NCBI GenBank assembly: GCA_029782355.1
Contig: JAKOUY010000023.1
Span: forward strand, 248,001 to 312,000
Length of the DNA: 64,000 bases
Direction of reading: 5' to 3'
Source of the DNA: Actinomycetes bacterium
Lineage (GTDB): Bacteria; Actinomycetota; Acidimicrobiia; Acidimicrobiales; Ilumatobacteraceae
Part shown: positions 44,377 through 52,322 of the stretch, one piece after another
Layout of the letters: each line of letters starts with the position of its first letter
How positions within the stretch are numbered: the stretch's first letter is position 1
Position numbers and translations under genes: made by a program
Notes under the pieces: model-generated
Databases searched by the model: none
Told to the model about the DNA's origin: nothing
Seen by the model: only the letters and a program-made list of their open reading frames with translations

Positions 44377-46112
44377 CCGGCCTCCGCCGCGCTGAGCTGG
44401 GACTCGACGATCTCCCGATAGGTGGGGCAGGAGGTCAGCAACGTCTGGTGGGTCCCGGTGCCGACGATCTCGCCGTCGTCGAGGACCACGATCTGATCGG
44501 CATCGAGGACGGTGGCCACTCGCTGGGCGACCACCATCACCACGGCGTGGGCGACGACATCGGTCAGCGCGGCACGCAGCCGGGCATCGGTGGCCACATC
44601 GAGTGCCGAGAACGAGTCGTCGAACAGGTAGATGCGCGGCCGTCGGACGATGGCCCGGGCCATGGCCAGCCGCTGGCGCTGCCCACCGGACACGTTCGTG
44701 CCGCCCTGGGCGATCGCCGCATCGAGCTGGCCGGGCATCTGGCGGACGAACTCGCTGGCCTGGGCGACGTCGAGGGCGTCCCACAGCTCGGCGTCGGTGG
44801 CCTCCGGCTTGGCGGCGCGCAGATTGCTGGCCACCGTGCCGGAGAACAGGTACGGGCGCTGGGGGACCAGACCGATGCGCCGCCACAGGTCCTCCGGCTC
44901 CCGGTCGCGCACGTCGAGGCCGTCCAACAGCACCCGACCCCCGGTGGCGTCGAACAGTCGCGGGATCAGGTTGACCAGCGTCGTCTTCCCGGACCCGGTG
45001 CCGCCGATCACCGCAGTGGTCGTCCCGGCCGTTGCCGTGAAGCTGATGTCGTGGAGCACGGGGAGGTCGGCCCCCGGGTAGTGGAAGGAGACGTGCTCGA
45101 AGCGCACCGACGGTTCGGCGGCCGCGTCGTCGGTCCGCAGCGGCGTCTCCGGCGGCGGCACCGACGTGGCGGTGTCGAGGACCTCGACGACTCGCTCGGC
45201 GCTCACCGCCGAGCGCGGCCACAGCACGGCGATGAAGGTGGCGAACATCGCCGCCATGAGGATCTGCACGAGATAGCTCAGGAAGGCGACGAGGTTGCCG
45301 AGGGTCAGGCTGTGGCCGTCGATCCGCCGGGCGCCGAACCAGATCGCCGCTGCGCTGGACAGGTTGACGATGAGCATCACCATCGGGAACATGCTGGCCA
45401 TCAGCCGTCCGGCGGTCATCGACGTCGCCGTCAGCTGGCGGTTGACGGCATCGAAACGAGCCTCCTCGGCCGGCTCGCGCACGAAGGCACGGATGACCCG
45501 GATGCCCATCAGCTGCTCGCGCAGCACCTGGTTGACCTGGTCGATGCGCTCCTGCATCAGCCGGAACTGGGGGACCATCGAGCGCAGCACGACGGCGATC
45601 GCCAGCAGCATCAGCGGGAGGGCGACGAACAGCACCGTGGTCAGCTGGACGTCCTCGCTCAACGCCATGATGATCCCGCCCACGGCGGTGATCGGGGCGC
45701 TGATCAGCAGGGTGCAGATCATGAGCACCAGGAGCTGCACCTGCTGGACGTCGTTGGTGATCCGGGTGATCAGCGAGGGCGGGCCGAAGTGGTCGACCTC
45801 GCGCGTCGAGAACTCACCGACCCGGTGGAACAGCGCGCTGCGCAGGTCCCGACCGAGCCCCATCGCCACCCGGGCCCCGAAGTAGACCGCAGCGACGGCG
45901 CACCCGATCTGGACGACGCTGATCCCCAGCATCGCCGCGCCGGTCCTCCAGATGAAGGAGCGGTCGCCGTGGGCGACACCCCGGTCGATGATCTCCGAGT
46001 TCAGCCGCGGCAGGTACAGCGCGGCGATGGCCTGGACGAACTGCAGGACGACGACGAAGCCGAGCGCCCGGTGGTAGGGCCGAAGATGTTGGCGCAGCAG
46101 CCGGACCAGCAC
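44373..46112 (-). CDS. ABC exporter half-transporter, degenerate-site subunit
   Basis: A 579-aa exporter-type ABC protein, six helices then ATPase. Walker A GGTGSGKT (370-377) and signature VSGGQ (474-478) are intact, but the catalytic Glu is Asp499 (LFDDS) and the switch His is Gln530 (VAQRV). This is the known degenerate-site pattern of heterodimeric exporters such as TM287/288. Likely exports a lipid or drug. GTG start 46112, with TAGAAC ending 7 nt upstream; first gene of the pair. Confidence 0.95.
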   Translation of the reverse strand: MLVRLLRQHLRPYHRALGFVVVLQFVQAIAALYLPRLNSEIIDRGVAHGDRSFIWRTGAAMLGISVVQIGCAVAAVYFGARVAMGLGRDLRSALFHRVGEFSTREVDHFGPPSLITRITNDVQQVQLLVLMICTLLISAPITAVGGIIMALSEDVQLTTVLFVALPLMLLAIAVVLRSMVPQFRLMQERIDQVNQVLREQLMGIRVIRAFVREPAEEARFDAVNRQLTATSMTAGRLMASMFPMVMLIVNLSSAAAIWFGARRIDGHSLTLGNLVAFLSYLVQILMAAMFATFIAVLWPRSAVSAERVVEVLDTATSVPPPETPLRTDDAAAEPSVRFEHVSFHYPGADLPVLHDISFTATAGTTTAVIGGTGSGKTTLVNLIPRLFDATGGRVLLDGLDVRDREPEDLWRRIGLVPQRPYLFSGTVASNLRAAKPEATDAELWDALDVAQASEFVRQMPGQLDAAIAQGGTNVSGGQRQRLAMARAIVRRPRIYLFDDSFSALDVATDARLRAALTDVVAHAVVMVVAQRVATVLDADQIVVLDDGEIVGTGTHQTLLTSCPTYREIVESQLSAAEAG

Positions 46113-46159
46113 GCCGAGCGTTCTATCGCACCGCAGCGCCGATCAGCGCCGCCGAGCGC

Positions 46160-46954
46160 TCACCCACGGACGCCGGCCATGCCAGCCGCACTGCCCGTGT
46201 AGCCCACGCTGCCCAGGTTGGCCGCGGTGGCCGCGGTGGCCGTGTCGGCCGTGTTGGCCGTGTTGGCTGCGGTGGCCGTCTCGGCCACGTTGGCTGCGGT
46301 GGCCAGGGCGGCGAGACGCTCGGTGACGTCGGCGCACGCTTGGCACACATCGCTCGGGATCATCCCCCAGCGCATCAGCCGGGCGAACACGAGGCACCCG
46401 AGGCACAGCCCGGCCACCGCCTCGAGCGACGCAGCCAGGCCGAGCAACCCGACCACCGCCAGGGCGACGACGTGCCACCCGCCCCACCACGCCGCCGCGG
46501 CGCTCGCCGAGCAGACGACGCCGATCGCCTGGGCGAACCGCTTCGGCTGGCCGGGCACGAACCGTGGTGGGTCCACCCGCCGGGCATCGACCCGCGGCGT
46601 GATCACCGTGGTCACCAACCTCCCGAGCGGGCTGAGGCGCGGCCCGGCCAGCACCCGGGCGACGAACCCGTACACCAGCGGGACGAACAGCCATCCGCTG
46701 CGCACCGCCAGGAGCACCGCCACCTGGACGACGACGCCTGCCGCCACGAGCCGGGCCGACGTCTCGTTGACCGGATTGGGAAACCCACCGCGCAAGGCCG
46801 TTGGCCAGGCGGACGGCGCAGACGGCGACGAACCGAGCTGAGCGGATCGACCCGATCGACCTGGCGCCACCGAGCCACTCGGTCCGGCCGACCGGGCGGC
46901 GCCAGCGGGCGCGCCAGGGGGTGGGAGCGGGTCGGAGTCGGACGCGACGGCCAT
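46160..46954 (-). CDS. DUF4395 membrane protein with Ala-rich repeat tail
   Basis: A 264-aa protein. A Pro/Ser/Gly N-terminus (1-60) precedes the DUF4395 region (NETSARLVAAGVVVQVAVLLAV ... VPGQPKRFAQAIG ... LCLGCLVFARLM) with four or five hydrophobic segments and C-x2-C plus a later C-x2-C pair. DUF4395 proteins have no proven function. The last ~45 residues are a 3-residue repeat of Ala with Thr/Asn/Glu, encoded by a 9-bp tandem repeat at 46218-46307. Start 46954 with TACCGT ending 7 nt upstream. Confidence 0.88.
   Translation of the reverse strand: MAVASDSDPLPPPGAPAGAARSAGPSGSVAPGRSGRSAQLGSSPSAPSAWPTALRGGFPNPVNETSARLVAAGVVVQVAVLLAVRSGWLFVPLVYGFVARVLAGPRLSPLGRLVTTVITPRVDARRVDPPRFVPGQPKRFAQAIGVVCSASAAAAWWGGWHVVALAVVGLLGLAASLEAVAGLCLGCLVFARLMRWGMIPSDVCQACADVTERLAALATAANVAETATAANTANTADTATAATAANLGSVGYTGSAAGMAGVRG
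46218..46307. repeat. 9-bp tandem repeat (10 copies) in DUF4395 gene
   Basis: Ten imperfect 9-bp units of the form (G/T)(T/C)GGC(C/T)GCG on the plus strand, in frame in the minus-strand gene, where they encode Ala-Thr-Ala / Ala-Asn-Thr type triplets. Confidence 0.9.
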
Positions 46955-46961
46955 CGCCGAC

Positions 46962-46967
46962 ACGGTA
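46962..46967 (-). promoter_or_regulatory. -10 box of DUF4395 gene
   Basis: TACCGT on the minus strand ends 7 nt before the ATG at 46954. Confidence 0.5.
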
Positions 46968-47096
46968 GCGCAAAAGCCGACTAAACCGATCAAGATTTAC
47001 GAGTACTCGCCGGGTTGCCGCCAGTGCCCGGGGTGCGGTCGGTCCGACCGCTCGGCCGAGTGCCGGCCCGGTGACAGTTGGCGGAGATCGTTGGAC

Positions 47097-47102
47097 GACA
47101 AT
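47097..47102 (+). promoter_or_regulatory. -10 box of SDR gene
   Basis: GACAAT ends 6 nt before the ATG at 47109; favours that start over the TTG at 47091. Confidence 0.4.
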
Positions 47103-47108
47103 GAACGG

Positions 47109-48062
47109 ATGACCGAGCACCCTGCGCCGTCCACCGGCGAACACGACTCGCGCCAGCCCGGTGACGTCGGTGACGTTGGTGACGTTGGTGACCTTGGCCA
47201 GGTTGAGACGGCCGGCACCCGCATCAGCAAGGGCGTCGGTGTCGTGCTCACCGGGCTGGAGGGCAAGGTCGCCGTCGTCACCGGGGCCGGGCGGATGCGC
47301 TCGATCGGCCGACCGATCGCCGTGGCCTTGGCCCGCGCCGGATGCGACGTGGTGCTGACCGGCACCGGTCGCTCCCCGGATCGCTATCCGCCCGAGGAGC
47401 GCGAGGCCGGGTGGCGCGACATCGAGTCGGTCGCCGACGAGGTGCGCGCCGCGGGGCGGCGGGCGCTCGCGCTGGTGTCCGACGTGTCCGACCTGGCCGC
47501 CGTCCAGGCGCTCGCCGCCCAGGTCGTGAGCGAGTTCGGCCGGGTGGACGTCGTGGTCAACAACGCCGGCGCCGCTCGCGGCGACGACCGGGTCCCCGTC
47601 ACGCAGATCGACCCGTCGCAATGGCGGACGGTGATCGACGTCAACCTGACCGGCTCGTTCTACATGTGCCGGACCTTTGGTCAGGCGATGATCGATGCCG
47701 GGAACGGCGGATCGATCATCAACATCTCGTCCATCGCCGGGAAGATGTTCGGCCCGAACACAGGGGCCTACGCGGCCTCGAAGGCCGGCCTGCAGGCGCT
47801 CAGCGCCGTCATGGCCAAGGAAGTCGGCAAGTACGGCGTGCGGGTCAACACGATCTGCCCGGGTCTGATCGACACCGCCCGGCTCGACGACATGGGTCGA
47901 GGCGAGCGGTGGACCCAGACGATCCAGGCCATCATCCCGCTCGGCCGCGCCGGCGAAGGCGATGACATCGCCAACCTGGTCGTGTACCTGTGCTCCGACG
48001 CCGGCAGCTTCGTCACCGGCCAGGCCTGGAACGTCGACGGCGGGACGATGACCACGCACTGA
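47109..48062 (+). CDS. SDR family oxidoreductase with repeat-bearing N-terminal extension
   Basis: A 317-aa short-chain dehydrogenase. The SDR core starts near residue 48 (LEGKVAVVTGAGRMRSIGRPIA, an extended glycine motif), with NNAGAA, SSIAG and Y-A-A-S-K catalytic residues. The ~45-residue extension before it has four GDV/GDL triplets from a 9-bp repeat. An internal GTG at 47244 would give a normal-length SDR, but the -10 box fits 47109. Not of the mycofactocin insertion type. Substrate unknown. Confidence 0.9.
   Translation: MTEHPAPSTGEHDSRQPGDVGDVGDVGDLGQVETAGTRISKGVGVVLTGLEGKVAVVTGAGRMRSIGRPIAVALARAGCDVVLTGTGRSPDRYPPEEREAGWRDIESVADEVRAAGRRALALVSDVSDLAAVQALAAQVVSEFGRVDVVVNNAGAARGDDRVPVTQIDPSQWRTVIDVNLTGSFYMCRTFGQAMIDAGNGGSIINISSIAGKMFGPNTGAYAASKAGLQALSAVMAKEVGKYGVRVNTICPGLIDTARLDDMGRGERWTQTIQAIIPLGRAGEGDDIANLVVYLCSDAGSFVTGQAWNVDGGTMTTH
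47161..47196 (+). repeat. 9-bp tandem repeat (4 copies) in SDR gene
   Basis: GTGACGTTG-type units at 47161, 47170, 47179 and 47188, in frame, encoding repeated Gly-Asp-Val/Leu. Confidence 0.95.
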
Positions 48063-48071
48063 GCCAGCCGT

Positions 48072-48098
48072 GCCCCGCCGGCACGCCGGCAGCGGGGC
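48072..48098. terminator. Strong GC hairpin between convergent genes
   Basis: GCCCCG-CCGG-cacg-CCGG-(cag)-CGGGGC, a 10-bp stem with a 3-nt bulge between the SDR and VOC gene ends. No T-run, so termination by this hairpin is inferred from position. Confidence 0.45.
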
Positions 48099-48126
48099 CG
48101 GCGTCGCCGCGCCCGGGCGGCGGGTG

Positions 48127-48528
48127 CTACAGCACCTCGAACACGACCACCAGCAGACCGGACGGATCGCGCACGCCGAGGTTGCGGTGCCCCCATGGTT
48201 GCTCGGTCGGTTCCTGCTCCAACGTGATCCCGGCCGCGGCCAACCGCTGGGCGGCGCGCCGGACGTCGTCGACCTGCACCGCGACGAAGACATCCGACAC
48301 CGACACGGCGTCCTCCCCCGAACCACCTGCGGCCGAGGTCGTTGCGCCCGTGCCGCCGGCGTCCGGACCGACCTCGAGGATCTCGATGCGCGCCTCGCCG
48401 GCGGCGATGATCAGGCACCCGCGGCCGCCGTTGGTCCACGACCGCTCGACTGCCCAGCCGAGCGCGTCGGTGTAGAACCGCACGGTGTCGTCGTAGCGGA
48501 CGGTGCGGCGCACGACCCGGAGTTGCAT
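48127..48528 (-). CDS. VOC/glyoxalase superfamily protein
   Basis: A 133-aa single-chain vicinal-oxygen-chelate fold: beta-alpha-beta-beta-beta modules starting at VVRRTVRYDDTVRFYTDALGW and VFVAVQVDDVRRAAQRLAAAGI, ending WGHRNLGVRDPSGLLVVVFE, where the conserved Glu ligand is present. Could be a glyoxalase, dioxygenase or resistance protein; not resolvable. Start 48528 with TAGGTT (48537-48542, minus strand) ending 8 nt upstream. Confidence 0.88.
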   Translation of the reverse strand: MQLRVVRRTVRYDDTVRFYTDALGWAVERSWTNGGRGCLIIAAGEARIEILEVGPDAGGTGATTSAAGGSGEDAVSVSDVFVAVQVDDVRRAAQRLAAAGITLEQEPTEQPWGHRNLGVRDPSGLLVVVFEVL

Positions 48529-48536
48529 GTCCCGAG

Positions 48537-48542
48537 AACCTA
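48537..48542 (-). promoter_or_regulatory. -10 box of VOC gene
   Basis: TAGGTT on the minus strand ends 8 nt before the ATG at 48528. Confidence 0.45.
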
Positions 48543-48788
48543 CTGCGCCGCCCGTACCCGGCACGCCCCCGCACCGGCACGCCGGTCACGGACCGCGATC
48601 CGTCGGCAGATGCGTCAGTCGGTTCGGTCCGGCGTTTCCGAGCCGTGCATCGCTCACCTGCAACTCGCGGATCACCGACGATTCGGGGCGTCGGTTCGAC
48701 GCCGATCAGCTGGGGAAGGTGCGGGCACCCGACTAGATCGAACACCAGTACGCAAGCCGCCGGGCGACGATTTCGTGTCGCAGCGGAA
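48543..48788. other. Longest intergenic stretch (divergent, ~270 bp)
   Basis: Between the VOC and hydrolase genes. I see no coding frame with gene-like composition, no tRNA and no strong hairpin; the only signals are the two -10 boxes at its edges. It may hold upstream regulatory sites or an eroded gene. Confidence 0.5.
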
Positions 48789-48794
48789 TACGGT
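48789..48794 (+). promoter_or_regulatory. -10 box of hydrolase-nei operon
   Basis: TACGGT ends 8 nt before the ATG at 48803. Confidence 0.5.
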
Positions 48795-48802
48795 GGCCAT
48801 CG

Positions 48803-49684
48803 ATGTCCGACGCGCCCGCAACGAGGACCGTGGCCTTCGCCGGGTCGGGGGTCACCTTGGCTGCCGACCAGGCCGGACCGCTCGACGGCCCGGCGGTGCT
48901 GTTGTTCCACGGCGGGGGACAGACCCGCCACTCGTGGGGCACCACCCTGCGCAGCCTGGCCGGCGCTGGCTACCTCGTGTCCTCGGTCGACCTGCGCGGC
49001 CACGGCGAGAGTGCGTGGGCGCCCGGTGGTGACTACCGGTTGACGGCGTTCGCCGACGATGTCGCGGCCGTCGCCCGGTGCTTCGATCGTCCGGTGCTGG
49101 TCGGCGCCTCCCTCGGCGGGGTGGCGTCGCTGGCGGCCTGCGGGCGCCCGGGGAACACGGACCTGACCCGGGCACTGGTGCTGGTGGACGTGGGCCCGCA
49201 CATCGAGCGGGCCGGCGCCGACCGAATCGGGGCGTTCATGATGCGCAACATGGCCGAGGGGTTCGCCTCGCTCGACGAGGTCGCCGACGCCATCCAGAGC
49301 TACAACCCGCACCGGCCGCGCCCGACCAACCTCGACGGGCTGCGCAAGAACCTCCGCCAGCGCGATGGTCGCTGGTTCTGGCACTGGGATCCGGCGTTCA
49401 TCACCGGCGGCCTGGGCAGCCCGGACGAGACGCGGATCACCACCGACGCGCTGGGCGGCCATCGCGCCATGCTCGAGGCCGCCGCCCGGAGCTTGACCAT
49501 TCCCACCCTGCTGGTGCGCGGCCGGGAGAGCGACCTGCTGTCGGAGCGGGGCGCCCGGGACTTCCTCGAATTGGTGCCGAGCGCCCACTACGTCGACGTC
49601 GCCGGTGCCGGGCACATGGTGGCCGGCGACCGCAACGACGCGTTCAACGACGCCATCGTCGAGTTCATCGCCCGAGTCGGGTAG
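48803..49684 (+). CDS. Alpha/beta fold hydrolase
   Basis: A 293-aa hydrolase. LLFHGGGQTRHSW forms the oxyanion region, GASLGGVAS carries the nucleophile Ser, RGRESDLL the acid and AGAGHMVAGD the catalytic His. Similar to epoxide hydrolase / non-haem peroxidase-like members; substrate unknown. Followed after 5 nt by the DNA glycosylase gene, so the two form an operon. Confidence 0.92.
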   Translation: MSDAPATRTVAFAGSGVTLAADQAGPLDGPAVLLFHGGGQTRHSWGTTLRSLAGAGYLVSSVDLRGHGESAWAPGGDYRLTAFADDVAAVARCFDRPVLVGASLGGVASLAACGRPGNTDLTRALVLVDVGPHIERAGADRIGAFMMRNMAEGFASLDEVADAIQSYNPHRPRPTNLDGLRKNLRQRDGRWFWHWDPAFITGGLGSPDETRITTDALGGHRAMLEAAARSLTIPTLLVRGRESDLLSERGARDFLELVPSAHYVDVAGAGHMVAGDRNDAFNDAIVEFIARVG

Positions 49685-49689
49685 GCGGC

Positions 49690-50562
49690 GTGCCCGAGGG
49701 CGACACCATCCATCGCCTGGCCGGGCGAATCGTCCAACGCCTGGCCGGCCAGCGGTGCCGGGCATGCACCACGCGGGACCCTCGCCTGGTGGGCGTCGAC
49801 CTCGCCGGCACGACCTTGCTCGACGCCGTTGCCGTCGGCAAGCACCTCTTGCTGCGCTTCGACGACGGTCGGACCCTGCACGCCCACCTCGGGATGGACG
49901 GCTCGTTCACCGTCGGGCCGCGTTCCCGGCTGGCGGAGTGGCGCCGGCGGCTGGAGCTGCGCTTCGACGACGGCTGGCTGACGGGAGAGGACCTGGCCGA
50001 CGTCGGCGTGGTCGCCACCGCCGACGAGCCCAGCCTGGTCGGACATCTCGGGCCCGACCTGCTGGACGACGACCGGCCACTCGACCTGGGGGACGCCGCG
50101 GCGCGCCTTGGTCGGCTCCCGGACCGCCCGCTGGCCGCGGCGTTGCTCGACCAACGCAACGTCGCCGGCTTCGGCAACGTCTTCGCCGTCGAGCTGCCGT
50201 TCCTGGCCGGGCTGTCGCCGTTCCAGCCGGTCGGGCTGGTCGATGACCTGGCGGCGTTGGTCGGCACCGGTCAGGCGCTGATCCGCGACAGCGCGGACCG
50301 TGGGTTGCGCAACACCACCGGTCGCCGGCTGCACGTCGCCGAGCACTGGGTCTACGGCCGGGCCGGTCGTCCCTGCCCGCTGTGCGCGACGACCGTGGAG
50401 GGTCGTGACGAGCGGTCCTCACCGTGGCGGCGGATCACGGCGTGGTGCCCGACCTGTCAGCCGCTGGGCGACACCCGCATGACGGTCGACGTGGTCCGGA
50501 TCCGTCGGCTGCTGGCACTACACCCGGCTCGGCGCCATCCGGCGTTCCCGGCCGGGTCCTAG
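49690..50562 (+). CDS. Fpg/Nei family DNA glycosylase (endonuclease VIII-like)
   Basis: A 290-aa DNA glycosylase/AP lyase repairing oxidised bases. The mature N-terminus PEGDTIHRLA provides Pro (nucleophile) and Glu; VGKHLLLRF has the conserved Lys; FGNVFAVE is the helix-two-turn-helix; the C-terminal zinc finger has CPLC and CPTC. The PEGDT start and the zinc finger spacing point to the actinobacterial Nei2 branch rather than MutM. GTG start; convergent with kynA, with 1 bp between stops. Confidence 0.93.
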   Translation: MPEGDTIHRLAGRIVQRLAGQRCRACTTRDPRLVGVDLAGTTLLDAVAVGKHLLLRFDDGRTLHAHLGMDGSFTVGPRSRLAEWRRRLELRFDDGWLTGEDLADVGVVATADEPSLVGHLGPDLLDDDRPLDLGDAAARLGRLPDRPLAAALLDQRNVAGFGNVFAVELPFLAGLSPFQPVGLVDDLAALVGTGQALIRDSADRGLRNTTGRRLHVAEHWVYGRAGRPCPLCATTVEGRDERSSPWRRITAWCPTCQPLGDTRMTVDVVRIRRLLALHPARRHPAFPAGS

Positions 50563-50563
50563 C

Positions 50564-51343
50564 TCACAGCGCGGTGCGCGCCGACCACAGCTCGGGGAAC
50601 AGGACCACGGCGAGCATCGATCGCAGGTAGCCGACGCCGGACGTCCCGCCCGTGCCCTGCTTGAAGCCGATGATCCGCTCCACGGTGGTCACGTGACGGA
50701 AGCGCCACAGGCGAAAGGCGTCCTCCAGGTCGACGAGCTCCTCGGCCAACTGGTACAGGTCCCAGTGCGCCTCGGGCGCCCGGTACACCGTCAGCCACGC
50801 CGCCTCGACACCGGGATCGGGCTCGTAGCGCTGGGTGATGTCACGGTGCAGGACGTGCTCGGGCACGGCGACGCCGCGCCGGGCCAGCATGGCCAGGGTC
50901 ACGTCGTACAGCGAGGGGGCGTCGAAGGCGGCGCGCACGTCGGCCAGGCGGTTGGGCTGGCCGGCGTGCGGTTCCAGCATGGCCGGGTTCTTGTTGCCGC
51001 AGATGAACTCGATGCACCGGTACTGCCAGCTCTGGAACCCGCTGCTGTGACCGAGCGACGGGCGGATCGCGCTGTACTCCGGCGGGGTCATCGTGGCCAG
51101 CACGTCCCACGCGGCGACCAGCTGCTCCATGATCCGGCTGACCCGGCTGAGCATCTTGAACGCCGGGGCGACGTCGTCGGCACCAAGGCGATCCATGGCG
51201 GCGCGCAGCTCGTGGAGCATCAGCTTCATCCACAGCTCGCTGGTCTGGTGCTGGACGATGAACAGCAGTTCGTTGTGATCGCCGGACCGGGGATGCTGGG
51301 CGCCGAGCAAGGTGTCCAGGTCGAGGTAGTCGCCGTAGTCCAT
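50564..51343 (-). CDS. kynA: Tryptophan 2,3-dioxygenase
   Basis: A 259-aa haem dioxygenase converting tryptophan to N-formylkynurenine. [19 protein letters not shown] at the N-terminus (active-site His and Phe), [12 protein letters not shown] and the C-terminal [28 protein letters not shown] (haem-ligand His and GTGGT loop) are diagnostic. No other kynurenine-pathway gene is in the window. It starts 12 nt after the SnoaL-like gene and is co-transcribed with it. Confidence 0.96.
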   Translation of the reverse strand: MDYGDYLDLDTLLGAQHPRSGDHNELLFIVQHQTSELWMKLMLHELRAAMDRLGADDVAPAFKMLSRVSRIMEQLVAAWDVLATMTPPEYSAIRPSLGHSSGFQSWQYRCIEFICGNKNPAMLEPHAGQPNRLADVRAAFDAPSLYDVTLAMLARRGVAVPEHVLHRDITQRYEPDPGVEAAWLTVYRAPEAHWDLYQLAEELVDLEDAFRLWRFRHVTTVERIIGFKQGTGGTSGVGYLRSMLAVVLFPELWSARTAL

Positions 51344-51355
51344 GTCGGGTCTCCG

Positions 51356-51748
51356 TCAGGTTCCGAGCGCCCGCTGGACGGGCACCGGGTTGAAGTACTC
51401 GCGCTGGGCGCAGATCCGCCCGCCGGCGAAGTGCAGCACGATGACGTATCGATTGGCGAAGGTGGCGCCGGTCGGCAGGTGCTCACCGGTCCCGGTGGCT
51501 TCGACGATCGCCGTCGACCCGTCGACGTGGTAGAGGGTCTCGACCTCCAGCGCGACGCGGAACACGGTGAACGCGCCGGCCAGCCGATCGGCGATGGCCT
51601 GGCGGCCGTCCACGCGCACCGGCGGGTCTGCGTAGGGGAACTCCAGCACGGCGTCGTCGGTGTACCAAGCTGCCTGGGCTCGAGCATCACCGGCGTGCGC
51701 CGCCGCCAGGACCGCATCCAGCACGGCGCGCTGCTCGTCGGCCATCAT
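51356..51748 (-). CDS. SnoaL-like (NTF2-fold) protein
   Basis: A 130-aa cone-shaped alpha+beta barrel protein: VLDAVLAAAHAGDARAQAAWYTDDAVLEFPYADPPVRVDGRQAI is the typical start, ending FAGGRICAQREYFNP. Could be an isomerase, hydrolase or binding protein. Operon with kynA suggests an accessory role, without proof. TACACT (51756-51761, minus strand) ends 7 nt before the ATG. Confidence 0.88.
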   Translation of the reverse strand: MMADEQRAVLDAVLAAAHAGDARAQAAWYTDDAVLEFPYADPPVRVDGRQAIADRLAGAFTVFRVALEVETLYHVDGSTAIVEATGTGEHLPTGATFANRYVIVLHFAGGRICAQREYFNPVPVQRALGT

Positions 51749-51755
51749 GGTGCGG

Positions 51756-51761
51756 AGTGTA
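51756..51761 (-). promoter_or_regulatory. -10 box of SnoaL-kynA operon
   Basis: TACACT on the minus strand ends 7 nt before the ATG at 51748. Confidence 0.45.
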
Positions 51762-51800
51762 CGGCTCGGGCGTCGGTGGCTCGGGCGATGGAGGGTGACG

Positions 51801-52256
<456 letters not shown>

Positions 52257-52322
52257 TCGACACCAGCGTCGCTCCATCGCTAGCGCCGGTCCAGGTACCG
52301 CCCGGCTCGGAGGATCCAGCGG

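Noticed and set aside
42523-46112. Degenerate ABC motifs as signs of decay
   Set aside because: Changes in the two subunits are complementary, matching known asymmetric exporters, so they are functional variants.
46143-48326. Long minus-strand frame with repeated Gly-His-Arg-Gln
   Set aside because: It reads the 9-bp repeat and the SDR gene in the wrong frame.
48503-48736. Possible small gene in the 270-bp divergent gap
   Set aside because: No start signal, no domain, and it runs over the VOC gene start.
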